64,000 nucleotides of DNA from Gilvimarinus japonicus (GCF_042847215.1 NZ_AP031500.1:3038001-3102000); one strand, 5' to 3'. Counted from the first letter of the stretch, positions 1-9,408 are shown. The notes: generated by a model from the sequence alone, not told the origin. Numbers and translations are program-made.

Positions 1-889
1 CTCGGTAGTAATCCAGCGAGTTTTCTACCGGAACGGAACCATCATCACCCGCGTGCACTAAAAATGCCGGCGGCGTCGCCTCAGTCACCTGTGTTTCATT
101 CGAAAAATACTGCTGCCACTGAGCATTAAAATTTTCACCAAGCAAATTAGTACGCGAACCTTTATGGGCAACCTCGCCGGTAAAACTAACCACCGGATAC
201 ACCAACACCTGAAAGTTCGGCCGCAGATCAGCGGCTTGCCAGCGCTCTAGTACCGGATCGTTATAATGCACCGCCGCGGACGAAGCCAAATGCCCCCCGG
301 CGGAAAAACCCATCACCCCCACTTTATTGGCGTCAATGTTCCAGCGCGCGGCGTTCTCGCGCACTAGACCAATAGCTTGCTGCACGTCTTGCAGCGGGCC
401 AAATTTTTTGTCAGCCATGGTTGCATCCAGTGGGTCACGATACTTAAGCACAAAAGCGGCGATGCCTTCGCGATTAAAGCGCTGGGCGATATCGTAGCCC
501 TCCTTTACTATCGAGACACCGCGATAACCGCCACCGGGGCAAATAACCACTGCGGTACCCGTCGCCAATGAGGCATCGGGTAAGTAGGCGGTCATGGTAG
601 GCAGTGTTACCTGCATTAAAAATGTATCCGGGTTGGCCGGGTCACGAACGGTTTCTAAGTCAATACTCGCACGAGCGTTGGGAATACCACTGGACTCATC
701 GGCTTTATACAGCGGATACACAGTGGGGCTTTGATCAAAGCCTGAACCAAGGTCGTCTACCCTTGACGACGTTGAGCAAGCAATCGCCATAACGGTCGCC
801 CATGAGAGCAACCCGACTTTTAAAGTCCGACCCAGCAGGGACCTTGTGCCAGTAAAAATACCAACTCTATAAATATTATTGATAGCCAT
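1..889 (-). CDS. Alpha/beta-hydrolase esterase (acetyl-xylan-esterase/BD-FAE-like), 3' end outside window
   Basis: About 296 codons are visible and the reading frame runs off the left edge, so the C-terminus is missing. The start is ATG at 889, preceded by a GGAGG ribosome-binding site. A hydrophobic N-terminus ends in MAIAC, which could be a lipobox, followed by Ser-rich sequence, so the product is exported and perhaps lipid-anchored. An oxyanion-hole-like CPGGGYRG stretch and the nucleophile elbow GFSAGGHLAS are visible. HAGDD supplies the likely catalytic Asp, and the His must lie outside the window. This arrangement is typical of small carbohydrate esterases often annotated as acetyl xylan esterase or endoxylanase-B-like. 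In a CAZyme-rich region a deacetylating role on plant or algal polysaccharide is plausible but inferred. Confidence 0.75.
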   Translation of the reverse strand, partial: MAINNIYRVGIFTGTRSLLGRTLKVGLLSWATVMAIACSTSSRVDDLGSGFDQSPTVYPLYKADESSGIPNARASIDLETVRDPANPDTFLMQVTLPTMTAYLPDASLATGTAVVICPGGGYRGVSIVKEGYDIAQRFNREGIAAFVLKYRDPLDATMADKKFGPLQDVQQAIGLVRENAARWNIDANKVGVMGFSAGGHLASSAAVHYNDPVLERWQAADLRPNFQVLVYPVVSFTGEVAHKGSRTNLLGENFNAQWQQYFSNETQVTEATPPAFLVHAGDDGSVPVENSLDYYR

Positions 890-1187
890 AAAGGCCTCCG
901 TATTTAGATGTATGAGAATGTGGCTTCACTGAACTTCTGCTGAGTAACTTTTTAATTTTTAGAATAAAAAAAATCCGACACAACGCATTAAACATTAACA
1001 CTGGTTCGTTCTTGTATCGCTTTTGTATGGCGAATGTATCCCAATGTAAACTTCAGCGCACATTTGGAACAATTATTATTTTTCGCCCTCCATAACGGCT
1101 ATACCGGTATCGCGCCCTAGGTTTTATCGTCGCTCTTGATCTGTCATTACATGGGCTCACCTACCCTTAACAACAACGAGTGTGATT

Positions 1188-2000
1188 ATGAACAACACCC
1201 CACAGAATAAAATTATTCAACAGACAACCGTCTTCTGCAATGCGTCATCAGCGGCGGCGGTAGCAACACCACTTGCCAGTCCAGCTCAGTTTAGTCGGCG
1301 CCGCGCCCTTAGCGCCTTTGGCGCCTCCCTAGCCGGGCTGGGGACACTAAGCGGCTGCGGAGAAGCACGCTCCAGTTCACCCATAGCCACAGGGGATGGT
1401 AGCTGTGTATTAATCCCTTCAGAAACCGAAGGGCCCTACCCGCTCTCTGTAGTGCTTAGTAATTCAACGTACGTGCGCGGCAAAATCAACGAGGAAAAAA
1501 CCGGTGTGCCCCTGACGCTTAAGTTTAAGCTAGTGGATATTAACCATGGTTGCGAGCCTTTCCCCTACGCGTCTTTTTACGTGTGGCACTGTGATAAAGA
1601 CGGTCTGTACTCGGGCTACGCCCAATCTGGAAGCGACACCCGTGGTGCAACTTTTTGCCGCGGCATTCAAGATGTTAACGTCAAGGGTGAGGTGACGTTT
1701 CACACAATATTTCCCGGCTGGTACGCCGGGCGAATGACTCACATTCACTTCCAAGTGTTTTTATACAATGACACGGTCTCTGTGGCGACGGCCACCTCGC
1801 AGTTAGCTTTTCCAGCGGAAACCACCGACGCGGTGTACAACTCATCGCTCTACCGTAATCGCGGACCAAACAACTCGGTCAGCTCGATTGCGCAAGACAG
1901 TATTTTTGCCGATGGCACTGACAGCCAAATGGTCAACGTGAGTGGCTCCGTAGAGGATGGTTTTACCGCGACACTTACGGTAGGTATCGCGGCGCCCTAG
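1188..2000 (+). CDS. Intradiol dioxygenase-like Tat lipoprotein
   Basis: The protein is about 270 aa. An in-frame GTG at 1182 is possible, but ATG at 1188 is the more usual start. The N-terminus carries a twin-arginine motif (SRRRALSAFG) followed by LSGC, which indicates a Tat-exported lipoprotein. The catalytic part has the intradiol dioxygenase hallmarks: EGPYP near its start, DKDGLYSGY supplying a candidate first Tyr ligand, then PGWYAGRMTHIHF with the second Tyr and both His ligands of the non-haem Fe(III). Family members cleave catechol or protocatechuate rings between the hydroxyls. Exported versions of this kind are common in marine degraders but their substrates are largely unknown. 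It stands alone, divergent from the esterase, with a 298-base gap that presumably holds both promoters. Confidence 0.8.
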   Translation: MNNTPQNKIIQQTTVFCNASSAAAVATPLASPAQFSRRRALSAFGASLAGLGTLSGCGEARSSSPIATGDGSCVLIPSETEGPYPLSVVLSNSTYVRGKINEEKTGVPLTLKFKLVDINHGCEPFPYASFYVWHCDKDGLYSGYAQSGSDTRGATFCRGIQDVNVKGEVTFHTIFPGWYAGRMTHIHFQVFLYNDTVSVATATSQLAFPAETTDAVYNSSLYRNRGPNNSVSSIAQDSIFADGTDSQMVNVSGSVEDGFTATLTVGIAAP

Positions 2001-2043
2001 ACTACTAACACAATCGTGTTCGGCAAAAGCGCAATCGGCGTTA

Positions 2044-2565
2044 TCACTTACGCAGTAAAACGCCGATGACCGCCAAACTAAACAACGCGATTAAGCCCGC
2101 GCTCACCACAACCAATACGTGGGTCATGGTAACGCCCAAGGCTATTTCGGGTGTTGCCTGGCACAGACCCTGTACCTCAAACACTGAGGGAAGCCATTTA
2201 TCTAAAGGGGCCCACGCCGGGAAATTAGCCATAAACGCACAGCTGCCGCCATCGCCTACGCCATATTCAATTTTAATCAGGTTCCAGCTTTCATTGCCCA
2301 GGCCAATCGACAGCGCTAAACCACCCACCGCGCTTACCAACCGCCCCCACCAGTGACTTTTTAACAGCAACGCTAACAGCGATACGAAGAACAATGCCAT
2401 CACCCACACGCGCACGTAAATACATACCTCGCACGGGTAGTATTGCCATACGTGCTGAAACAACAAAGCACCGGCCTCCAAAACCACCATTAACGCGGCC
2501 ACCGCCAACCAAAAATTGCGGCATTGAGCGCTCTGCAGTAAACGGGACATCGGGTTCATTAACAT
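2044..2565 (-). CDS. dsbB: Disulfide bond formation protein B (DsbB-like)
   Basis: A 173-aa inner-membrane protein with about four transmembrane segments. The first periplasmic loop holds the redox pair CEVC at the end of a helix (YYPCEVCIYVR). A second loop contains two further cysteines (GGSCAFM and GLCQAT), matching the two disulfides of DsbB. DsbB reoxidises DsbA and passes the electrons to quinone. Exported proteins in this window with cysteine pairs would depend on that pathway. The nearest Met codons at the N-terminus (MLMNPM) leave the exact start uncertain by a few residues. No DsbA gene is adjacent. Confidence 0.85.
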   Translation of the reverse strand: MLMNPMSRLLQSAQCRNFWLAVAALMVVLEAGALLFQHVWQYYPCEVCIYVRVWVMALFFVSLLALLLKSHWWGRLVSAVGGLALSIGLGNESWNLIKIEYGVGDGGSCAFMANFPAWAPLDKWLPSVFEVQGLCQATPEIALGVTMTHVLVVVSAGLIALFSLAVIGVLLRK

Positions 2566-3045
2566 GACAATTCCTTAGACATTCAACGCTAAAAACTTAC
2601 AAAAAGGCGCCTTGGTGACGCGGCTATTGTGTGGGGATTGCTTTTTAATTTTTTGCTTTTTTCCATCGTACGTAGGTTTAACGTTAACGGAAATCCACGC
2701 GCCACTAGTATAACCAATCGCAATCAAATGATCGCTGCTCACTTCAAATATTAACAAGCAAATCATCGGGCGCATTTTTAGTCAGTTTTCCGTGAATGCT
2801 CTCACATTCATAACCACAACTTACTGGTCACAATACGCCGCTGGTGCTGCGCTGCGTTTTTTCGTACCGCACACTGGAAAACTCGAGCGACGTTGTCGGC
2901 AGTCCTGCCCATCTGCCCCAAAAGCAAAGCCGCTTGAGACAAAAGCTCGATGATTGCAGCAACCAACTCGCATTATTTACAGAGCGCCACGGTTGCGCGA
3001 TCAACAAACTATAACAGCAAGGCTTATCAGCAAGGAGAGTTCCCT
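2566..3045. other. Intergenic region upstream of dsbB and the GH9 gene
   Basis: 480 bases between divergent genes, more AT-rich in its dsbB-proximal half. A 66-codon open frame on the minus strand (2575-2775) has no ribosome-binding site that I can identify and an unremarkable translation, so I do not call it a gene. Promoters for dsbB and the endoglucanase must lie here, but I could not pick convincing -35/-10 pairs. Confidence 0.5.
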
Positions 3046-6000
3046 GTGAAATTCATCTCACTAACCGCCAGCGCTACGCTCGTTTTGACAGCGCTGACAT
3101 CCCATACCAGTCACGCACAAACACAAAACTATGGCGAGGCGCTGCAGAAGTCGATTTACTTTTACGAGGCCCAGCAAGCCGGCCCACTGCCCGAGTGGAA
3201 CCGGGTTCCCTGGCGCGGCGATTCGACCCCGACCGACGGCGATGACGTTGGCCTGGATTTACGCGGCGGCTGGTTTGACGCCGGCGACCATGTAAAGTTC
3301 GGCTTTCCCATGGCCGCTACCACGACGTTACTGGCGTGGGGCGCGGTAGATTACCGCCAAGCCTATGAAGACTCAGGTCAGCTCGAGCACATACTTAACA
3401 ACTTGCGCTTTGTAAACGACTACTTTATCAACGCGCACCCATCACCCAATGTATTGTACGGCCAGGTAGGCGTTGGCTCGGCGGACCATACATTTTGGGG
3501 GCCGGCCGAGGTTGTTCACCACAAAATCCCCAACTCTCGGCAGTCAATGAAAATTGACTTAAGCTGCCCAGGCCCAGATTTAGCGGCCGAAACCGCGGCG
3601 GCCATGGCGTCCTCGTCGATGGTATTTGAGCAGACAGACTCGGCGTACGCCGCGACACTCTTAAGCCACGCCGAAGAGTTATTTGCCTTTGCCGAGCAAA
3701 CCACCGGCACCGATGGCACCGACAATGCTTACTCTAATTGCATTACCGATGCCAAAGCGTTTTACAACTCGACCTACGGCGTTTACTGGGACGAAATGGC
3801 TTGGGGCGCACTGTGGATGTGGCGCGCTACCGGCGATAACGATTACCTAGATAAAGCCCTTGGCTACTACGGCCAGATGGGGAGCGAGAACCAATCCGAC
3901 ACACCAGTGTACACATGGTCTCTGGGCTGGAACGACAAAGCTTATGCCGTGTACGTGATGATGGCATCACTTTTGGGGGATGAGCGCTACCATGCCGACG
4001 CACAGCGCTACCTCGATCACTGGAGTATTGGCGCAGGCAAGCGCACCCCTGGCGGTATCGTTGTGGTTGATGGTTCGGGCTGGGGTGTTAACCGTTACGC
4101 GGCCAACATCGCCTATCTATCGCTGTATTACGCCGATGCTTTGGGTGAGACCGATCCGCTGTACAGCCGCTATCAAGATTTCGGCGTCACCCAAATCGAT
4201 TATATATTGGGCGAAAACCCCGCTAACCGCAGCTTTTTAATCGGTTACGGCAATGACTACCCAACCAATGTGCATCACCGCGGCTCACACGGCTCGTGGG
4301 CCGACAGCCTACAAGTGCCCGAGCAGCAGCGACACATCCTGTATGGCGCTGTAGTCGCCGGCCCCGATGCCGACACCAACTACACCGAAGATCGTGGTGA
4401 CTACGTCATGAACGAAGTGGCGGTGGACTATAACTCGGGCTTTACCAGTGCCGTTGCCGCGCTCTACAACGATTACGGCGGCAACCCGCTGCCCGAATCG
4501 CAGTTCCCGCCGGCAGAGCCCGAGCAGGAAGAGTACTTAGTGGGCGCCACCATCAATAGCTCGGGTGCGGGCCACGTCGAAATTCGCAGCGTTATACAAA
4601 ACCGCAGCACGACACCGGCGCAAGGTCGCGATGACTTGTACTTTCGTTACTTTTACGATTTAAGCGAGGTTTACGACGCGGGCTACACCGCCAATGACGT
4701 GACCATCACTACCGCTTACTCGCAAGCCAGTAGCGTTACCGGCCCGCATGTGTGGGGCGACCCGGCCGATCATATTTACTACGCCGAGGTTAGTTTTGCA
4801 GGCGATGTGATCTTCCCGGGCGGACAATCGGCGCACCGCCGTGAAGTGCAGTTCCGCGCATCGCTACCCACCGGCGTCAACATCTGGGACAACAGCAACG
4901 ACCCGTCGTGGATGGCAGCTTACAGCAACCCCAGCGAGCAATATGGTTATCCATCAGACAGCATTCCGGTTTATGGTGACGACGGTTTGCTAAGCGGTGA
5001 AGAGCCCGGCGGCGGTTGCGGCGGCACCAGCGGCGTTAACTGTTTGCCCACGGCCAGCGATTTAAACGTAACCACCGCGTTTGAAACCGCCGTCGCTATT
5101 GAGCTACAAGGCGCCGACAGTGACGGTAGCGTGGCGCAATACAACGTCACTGGCGCTCCTGCCAGCGGCACCTTAAGCGGCACCGGCGCCAACCTCACTT
5201 ACACCCCGGACGATGGCTTTAGCGGCAGTGACAGCCTGACCTATACGGTGACCGACAACGCCGGCGGTGTGTCCGACCCGGCTGTGGTGGATATCACCGT
5301 CGAGGCCGAGTTAGTGCCCTCGGTTGCCATTAGCTCACCCGCCAATGGCACCGAGGTAGAACTGGGCGCTGACTTTACCGTGCAGTTTAATCTTGCCAAC
5401 GCCGACGGCGTGCGGGTAAGCGTAAACGACATGGTGATTACCGACGTTAACAATGGCGACAGTGTGGTTCTTACTGCACCTAGCTCCGTCGGTGATTTTA
5501 CCGTTAGCTTAAGCGCGCTGGACGACAACGGCACCGAGGTAGGCACGCCTGACAGCATTACCTTGACCGCGGTAAGTGAGCCGGTAAACACGCCCCCAGT
5601 GGCCTGTGTTGATCAAGCCAATGTCACTGTAGGTGTGGGCCAAACGGTTAACCTGGACGCCAGCTGCTCGGCCGATCCAGATGGCGACAACCTGAGCTTT
5701 GCCTGGGATTTAGGCAACGGTCAAACCGCCAGCGGTGCCACGGCCAGCGCGAGCTACGCCAGCGCCGGCAACTACACCGTCACTTTAACCGCCAACGATG
5801 GCACTGATACCGACTCAGTCACCACTAACGTCACTGTCGAAGAAGCAACCGGCGGCGGTCAGTGTGAGTATGTTGTGACCAACGAATGGAACAGCGGCTA
5901 CACCGGGTTGATTCGCATCACCAATAGCGGCACCAGCGCTATTAATGGTTGGAGCGTTAACTGGAGCTACAGTGACGGCTCGGCTTTGGTGAACACCTGG

Positions 6001-6159
6001 AATGCCAACGTGACGGGCTCAAACCCACACACCGCGAGCAACCTAGGTTGGAACGGCACCATTGCTCCGGGACAGTCCACCGAGTTTGGCTTTCAAGTTA
6101 ACAAAGGCTCGGCTAACGCCGTAGTGCCTGCCGTTAGCGGCAGTGTCTGCGGAGACTAA
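3046..6159 (+). CDS. Secreted GH9 endoglucanase with CBM3c, Ig/PKD modules and C-terminal CBM2
   Basis: The start is GTG at 3046, eight bases after AAGGAGAG. The longer frame from 2950 would put 32 non-signal-like residues in front of the signal peptide. Order: signal peptide (~1-24, SHA cut site); GH9 catalytic domain (~28-480) with the DAGD motif at D78/D81, the NVHHRGSH histidine region and the C-terminal acid in EDRGDYVMNE; CBM3c (~496-646) with NRSTTPA, DLSEVYDAG, FPGG and WDNSND; a Gly/Cys hinge; a cadherin-like Ig (~665-756); a second Ig-like module; a PKD domain (~849-932); and CBM2 (~939-1037) with paired cysteines. GH9-CBM3c pairs are typically processive endoglucanases on crystalline cellulose, and CBM2 adds cellulose binding. 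CBM3c is uncommon in gammaproteobacteria. The gene is monocistronic, with its own terminator. Confidence 0.93.
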   Translation: MKFISLTASATLVLTALTSHTSHAQTQNYGEALQKSIYFYEAQQAGPLPEWNRVPWRGDSTPTDGDDVGLDLRGGWFDAGDHVKFGFPMAATTTLLAWGAVDYRQAYEDSGQLEHILNNLRFVNDYFINAHPSPNVLYGQVGVGSADHTFWGPAEVVHHKIPNSRQSMKIDLSCPGPDLAAETAAAMASSSMVFEQTDSAYAATLLSHAEELFAFAEQTTGTDGTDNAYSNCITDAKAFYNSTYGVYWDEMAWGALWMWRATGDNDYLDKALGYYGQMGSENQSDTPVYTWSLGWNDKAYAVYVMMASLLGDERYHADAQRYLDHWSIGAGKRTPGGIVVVDGSGWGVNRYAANIAYLSLYYADALGETDPLYSRYQDFGVTQIDYILGENPANRSFLIGYGNDYPTNVHHRGSHGSWADSLQVPEQQRHILYGAVVAGPDADTNYTEDRGDYVMNEVAVDYNSGFTSAVAALYNDYGGNPLPESQFPPAEPEQEEYLVGATINSSGAGHVEIRSVIQNRSTTPAQGRDDLYFRYFYDLSEVYDAGYTANDVTITTAYSQASSVTGPHVWGDPADHIYYAEVSFAGDVIFPGGQSAHRREVQFRASLPTGVNIWDNSNDPSWMAAYSNPSEQYGYPSDSIPVYGDDGLLSGEEPGGGCGGTSGVNCLPTASDLNVTTAFETAVAIELQGADSDGSVAQYNVTGAPASGTLSGTGANLTYTPDDGFSGSDSLTYTVTDNAGGVSDPAVVDITVEAELVPSVAISSPANGTEVELGADFTVQFNLANADGVRVSVNDMVITDVNNGDSVVLTAPSSVGDFTVSLSALDDNGTEVGTPDSITLTAVSEPVNTPPVACVDQANVTVGVGQTVNLDASCSADPDGDNLSFAWDLGNGQTASGATASASYASAGNYTVTLTANDGTDTDSVTTNVTVEEATGGGQCEYVVTNEWNSGYTGLIRITNSGTSAINGWSVNWSYSDGSALVNTWNANVTGSNPHTASNLGWNGTIAPGQSTEFGFQVNKGSANAVVPAVSGSVCGD

Positions 6160-6214
6160 GCTAAGCAAACTAAGATAACGCTGTAAACACAGCGCCGATT
6201 TAACATCGGATCAG

Positions 6215-6242
6215 GCCGGCACAGAAATGTGCCGGCTTTTTT
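6215..6242 (+). terminator. Rho-independent terminator of the GH9 gene
   Basis: Perfect 9-bp stem GCCGGCACA/TGTGCCGGC around a GAAA tetraloop, followed by six T. It lies about 55 bases after the GH9 stop codon and just before the convergent ynfA-like gene. Confidence 0.9.
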
Positions 6243-6252
6243 ATAAAAAGAA

Positions 6253-6606
6253 CTACGCCGGGCGCGGGGCAAACATAATAATGGCCATCCCCACCAGCGC
6301 GACCGACACCCCCAATATGTCCCAGAGCGTAGGCTTAACGCCATCGACCCACCAGAGCCACATAATGGCGACAAAAATATACACCCCACCATAAGCCGCA
6401 TACACCCTCCCAGCAGCCGTCGGGTGCAGTGACAACAACCACGCAAACGCCGCCAAACTCAAGGCGCCAGGCAGCAGCAACCAAATGGTTTTGCCCTCGC
6501 GCAGCCACAAATAAGGTAAATAGCAACCGACAATCTCTGCCACCGCGGTAATGACAAACAAACCCAGCGTCCGCAATACATTTACCGGCAAATCTGGCAA
6601 GATCAT
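6253..6606 (-). CDS. ynfA: YnfA/UPF0060 family small membrane protein
   Basis: The ATG at 6606 is chosen because AGAAGG sits just upstream; a second ATG at 6621 would add five residues. The product is about 117 aa with four predicted transmembrane helices. It has family hallmarks: AEIVGCYLPYLWLREG near the start, AAYGGVYIFVAIMWLWWVDG in the middle and GMAIIMFAPR at the end. UPF0060 proteins resemble small multidrug-resistance exporters, but most have no demonstrated substrate. The gene is convergent with the GH9 gene. Confidence 0.88.
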   Translation of the reverse strand: MILPDLPVNVLRTLGLFVITAVAEIVGCYLPYLWLREGKTIWLLLPGALSLAAFAWLLSLHPTAAGRVYAAYGGVYIFVAIMWLWWVDGVKPTLWDILGVSVALVGMAIIMFAPRPA

Positions 6607-6672
6607 ACACCTTCTATCCACTCATCAATTTTTCACCGCGCTCGATTTTTCCGTCGCGGTAAACCATGGCAC

Positions 6673-7629
6673 TCACGCAACTTCGATACAATTGCGACCC
6701 GCGCGCTTGGCACGGTATAAAGCCGCATCGGCACGCAATAACGTATCTTTAACTGATTCATCCTCCGCTGTAGCCAGCGTCGTTCCTGCACTTATAGAGC
6801 AATACACCTCATTGCCATCAAGGTTAAACGGCGTGCCGGTCATCGATTGACACAACCGTTGCGCCACGGCTCGCGTCGCGCCTAAATCACTGTTGGGCAA
6901 TAAAATAGCAAACTCTTCGCCACCCACCCGGCCCAATAAATCGTTACTACGCAAGATGGCACGCCAGCGCTTGCAAGTGGACTCCAGCACTTTGTCGCCT
7001 GCTGCATGACCATAACAATCATTAATTTTTTTAAAATGATCCAAGTCGATCATGACAATTGCCAGCGGATACTGCTGTTCGCGCGCCAGCTCAAACTCGG
7101 CATTAGCGCACTCTAAAAAGTGGCGTCGGTTCATTTCTCCGGTAAGCGTATCAACGCAGGCAATATGACGTAAGCTCGACTCTAACAACTTGTGCGAGGT
7201 GATATCGCGAAAAAACCATACTCTTCCTAGGTAGTCGCCCGCATCATTTTGCAAACCTACACTATTGCGCTCCAAAACCCGGCCGTCCGCCAACTCGACG
7301 TCGCACAGGTCAACCTCCTCTGGCCGCTCGTACAACTGCTGAACACGGTTTAAGAACGCCTCCGGTGACACCAGCAGCTGCAGCGCGGGCGCCATTAACT
7401 TATCTTCCGGCACCGATCCATCAGCACGCTGATGCTGCTTAACGTAAGCGGTGTCAATTTGCCACATATCTAAAAAACGCTGGTTAAACGACACAATCTC
7501 ACCCTGCCCATTAACCACCAAAATGGCGTCCGGTGAGGCTTCTTGAATCGCTCTGAGTAATGACCGGTCAAATTCAACCGAGTGCTTAACGGCAGGTTTA
7601 CGTGTCAGAGTAGGCATTCTCTCACCCAA
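6673..7629 (-). CDS. PAS-GGDEF diguanylate cyclase
   Basis: 318 aa with no transmembrane segment, so cytoplasmic. A PAS domain (~25-140, starting near AIQEASPDAILVVNGQGEIV) is followed by a PAC-like stretch and a GGDEF domain (~150-318). The active-site loop reads GGEEF, an active variant of GGDEF. An RxxD inhibitory site (RSND) lies five residues before it, so synthesis of c-di-GMP from two GTP is probably feedback-inhibited. The PAS domain would tune activity to an unknown signal. The start may be Met1 or Met5. c-di-GMP typically controls attachment and biofilm, which fits a polysaccharide-particle lifestyle. Confidence 0.92.
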   Translation of the reverse strand: MGERMPTLTRKPAVKHSVEFDRSLLRAIQEASPDAILVVNGQGEIVSFNQRFLDMWQIDTAYVKQHQRADGSVPEDKLMAPALQLLVSPEAFLNRVQQLYERPEEVDLCDVELADGRVLERNSVGLQNDAGDYLGRVWFFRDITSHKLLESSLRHIACVDTLTGEMNRRHFLECANAEFELAREQQYPLAIVMIDLDHFKKINDCYGHAAGDKVLESTCKRWRAILRSNDLLGRVGGEEFAILLPNSDLGATRAVAQRLCQSMTGTPFNLDGNEVYCSISAGTTLATAEDESVKDTLLRADAALYRAKRAGRNCIEVA

Positions 7630-8006
7630 AGCTTATGGTAACGGTACGCGGCACACAAGCATCGTCTCGTTTGTGAAATCAGGTTTATAGTCAATGTTAA
7701 CGGTATAGCAGCATTTGTTTATTCTAGTCCATTACGCGGCATTACGCGCCAAACAAGAGCCCACCAACACGGGACCTAACCGACGTGTTGCGGCGCTCTG
7801 ATAATCACTTTTTGTCAACGTTGTCACACTTTGCCCGCCAACTCCCGTCACTTGTTACGCTTTAGCCAAAGTGTGACGCCACAGCCGATTACAAAGCGTA
7901 AGGTCATTGAGCTGGCGCCGCGGCCAACACAGGCAGCGACGCCGCATCAGGAACAACCGGCGGGTCGTCCCCCGGTACATACCAATAATCAATAAGGGTC
8001 ATCGCT
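7630..8006. other. Divergent intergenic region upstream of the metalloprotease
   Basis: 377 bases between the diguanylate cyclase and the protease gene. It holds the inverted repeat described separately (7823-7877). A short open frame starting at 7907 overlaps the protease gene in another frame and is not gene-like. Confidence 0.5.
7823..7877. promoter_or_regulatory. Long-spaced inverted repeat upstream of protease gene
   Basis: GTCACACTTTG (7823-7833) and its exact complement CAAAGTGTGAC (7867-7877) are separated by 33 bases. The repeat lies 130-184 bases before the protease start. There is no T-run, so it is not a terminator. Two operator half-sites or a large stem in the leader are both possible. 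Confidence 0.4.
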
Positions 8007-9401
8007 ATGAAGCTTTCACACACACTCGGTGCGCTCAAGCGTTACTGCGCCACCGCTCTGGTACTTGCCGGTGCCACCGTTGCCGGCAACACTCAAGCCG
8101 CTACTGTCGACTTACTGGTGCTGTACGATAACTACTCCGCCGGTTACTTTGGCGGCGATCCGCAAACCGCCATGAATAACTGGGTCAACCAGATGAACGC
8201 CGCCTACGCCGACAGCCAAATTGACGTGCAACTGCGCTTGGTGGGCGTGCGCCACAACGAACAAGGCGGTGCCAATCAGGGCGAGGTACTCAACAATATT
8301 CGCCTAAATGGCAACGTTGCCAATCTGCGCAATCAGCTGGGCGCCGATTTTGTCTCGCAGATGCACAGCACCGGCGCCTGTGGCGTTGGCTATGTGGCGG
8401 TAGATGCCAACTGGACCTTTAACGTGGTACACCCCGGCTGTGGGCCGATGGTAATGCTGCACGAGCTGGGCCACAACATGGGTGTTAACCACTCGCGCAA
8501 GCAAGGTGACACCGGTGGTGCACGCTTTGGTTACGGGGTCGGTTACGGCGTACAAAACGTGTTTGTGGATGTGATGGCCTACGAAGGGGTGTTTAACACC
8601 ACGCGGGTAAATCGTTTCTCTAACCCCAACCTTATTTGTCGCGGCTACCCTTGTGGTTTGCCGGTGGGTCACCCGCAAGAGGCTTACGCGGCACTCGCCA
8701 TTCACAATGTGCGCGATGAGATCGCCGGTTTCCGGGCCACTGCTGGCACCAGCGGGCCGGTACAGCTTGCCCAGCACTGCAACTACGGCGGTTATAACGT
8801 CGGGCTTACACCGGGCAATTACACGTTAGGCCAGCTCATGGCCAAAGGCATTATCAACGACGATATTTCATCGGTCCGCGTGCAGCAGGGCTATAAAGTC
8901 GAGCTGTTCCAGCACGATAACTTTACCGGCAATATGCTCACTCGCACCGGCGATGACAACTGCCTGGATAACGAAGGCTTTAACGACGATGTCAGCTCAT
9001 TGCGCGTCTCGACGGTCAGCGGTTTTAACCAAACCATTCAAGCTGAAAACTATGCGGCTATGGCCGGCGTGCAGCTCGAGAACACCACCGATGCCGGCGG
9101 CGGACAAAACGTGGGTTGGATTGATAGCAACGACTGGATGGCCTACAACGGCATCAACATCCCCAGCTCAGGCAATTACACCATCGAGTATCGGGTCGCC
9201 AGCCCCAGCGGTGGCCGTTTGTCACTGGATTTAAACGGCGGCGCCACCTTGTTGGGCGAGCTTAATGTACCCGCCACCGGCGGCTGGCAAAACTGGACCA
9301 CCGTGTCGCACACCGTGTACATCAACGCCGGCACTTACAACTTTGGCGTATTTGCCCAAGCGGGCGGCTGGAACCTTAACTGGTTGCGCATTCGCCAGTA
9401 A
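8007..9401 (+). CDS. Secreted metzincin metalloprotease with beta/gamma-crystallin and CBM6-like modules
   Basis: 464 aa. A signal peptide (~1-31, ending NTQA) leads straight into the protease domain (TVDLLVLYDN), so the usual propeptide is absent. The zinc site HELGHNMGVNH (H152, E153, H156, H162) and the Met-turn DVMAYEG (M190) are classic metzincin features; the domain resembles the M12/M72 peptidyl-Asp endopeptidase type. It is followed by a beta/gamma-crystallin-like module (~255-340, with the repeats NDDISSVRV and NDDVSSLRV) and a C-terminal CBM6-like module (~345-464, starting IQAENYAAMAGVQ and ending NLNWLRIRQ). The carbohydrate-binding tail suggests proteolysis at a polysaccharide surface, such as algal glycoproteins. 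The next gene may supply the missing propeptide. Confidence 0.9.
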   Translation: MKLSHTLGALKRYCATALVLAGATVAGNTQAATVDLLVLYDNYSAGYFGGDPQTAMNNWVNQMNAAYADSQIDVQLRLVGVRHNEQGGANQGEVLNNIRLNGNVANLRNQLGADFVSQMHSTGACGVGYVAVDANWTFNVVHPGCGPMVMLHELGHNMGVNHSRKQGDTGGARFGYGVGYGVQNVFVDVMAYEGVFNTTRVNRFSNPNLICRGYPCGLPVGHPQEAYAALAIHNVRDEIAGFRATAGTSGPVQLAQHCNYGGYNVGLTPGNYTLGQLMAKGIINDDISSVRVQQGYKVELFQHDNFTGNMLTRTGDDNCLDNEGFNDDVSSLRVSTVSGFNQTIQAENYAAMAGVQLENTTDAGGGQNVGWIDSNDWMAYNGINIPSSGNYTIEYRVASPSGGRLSLDLNGGATLLGELNVPATGGWQNWTTVSHTVYINAGTYNFGVFAQAGGWNLNWLRIRQ

Positions 9402-9408
9402 GCAGCAG

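Noticed and set aside
2575..2775. 66-codon minus-strand open frame directly upstream of the dsbB gene
   Set aside because: No ribosome-binding site, AT-rich region, and a translation without recognisable or domain-like character.
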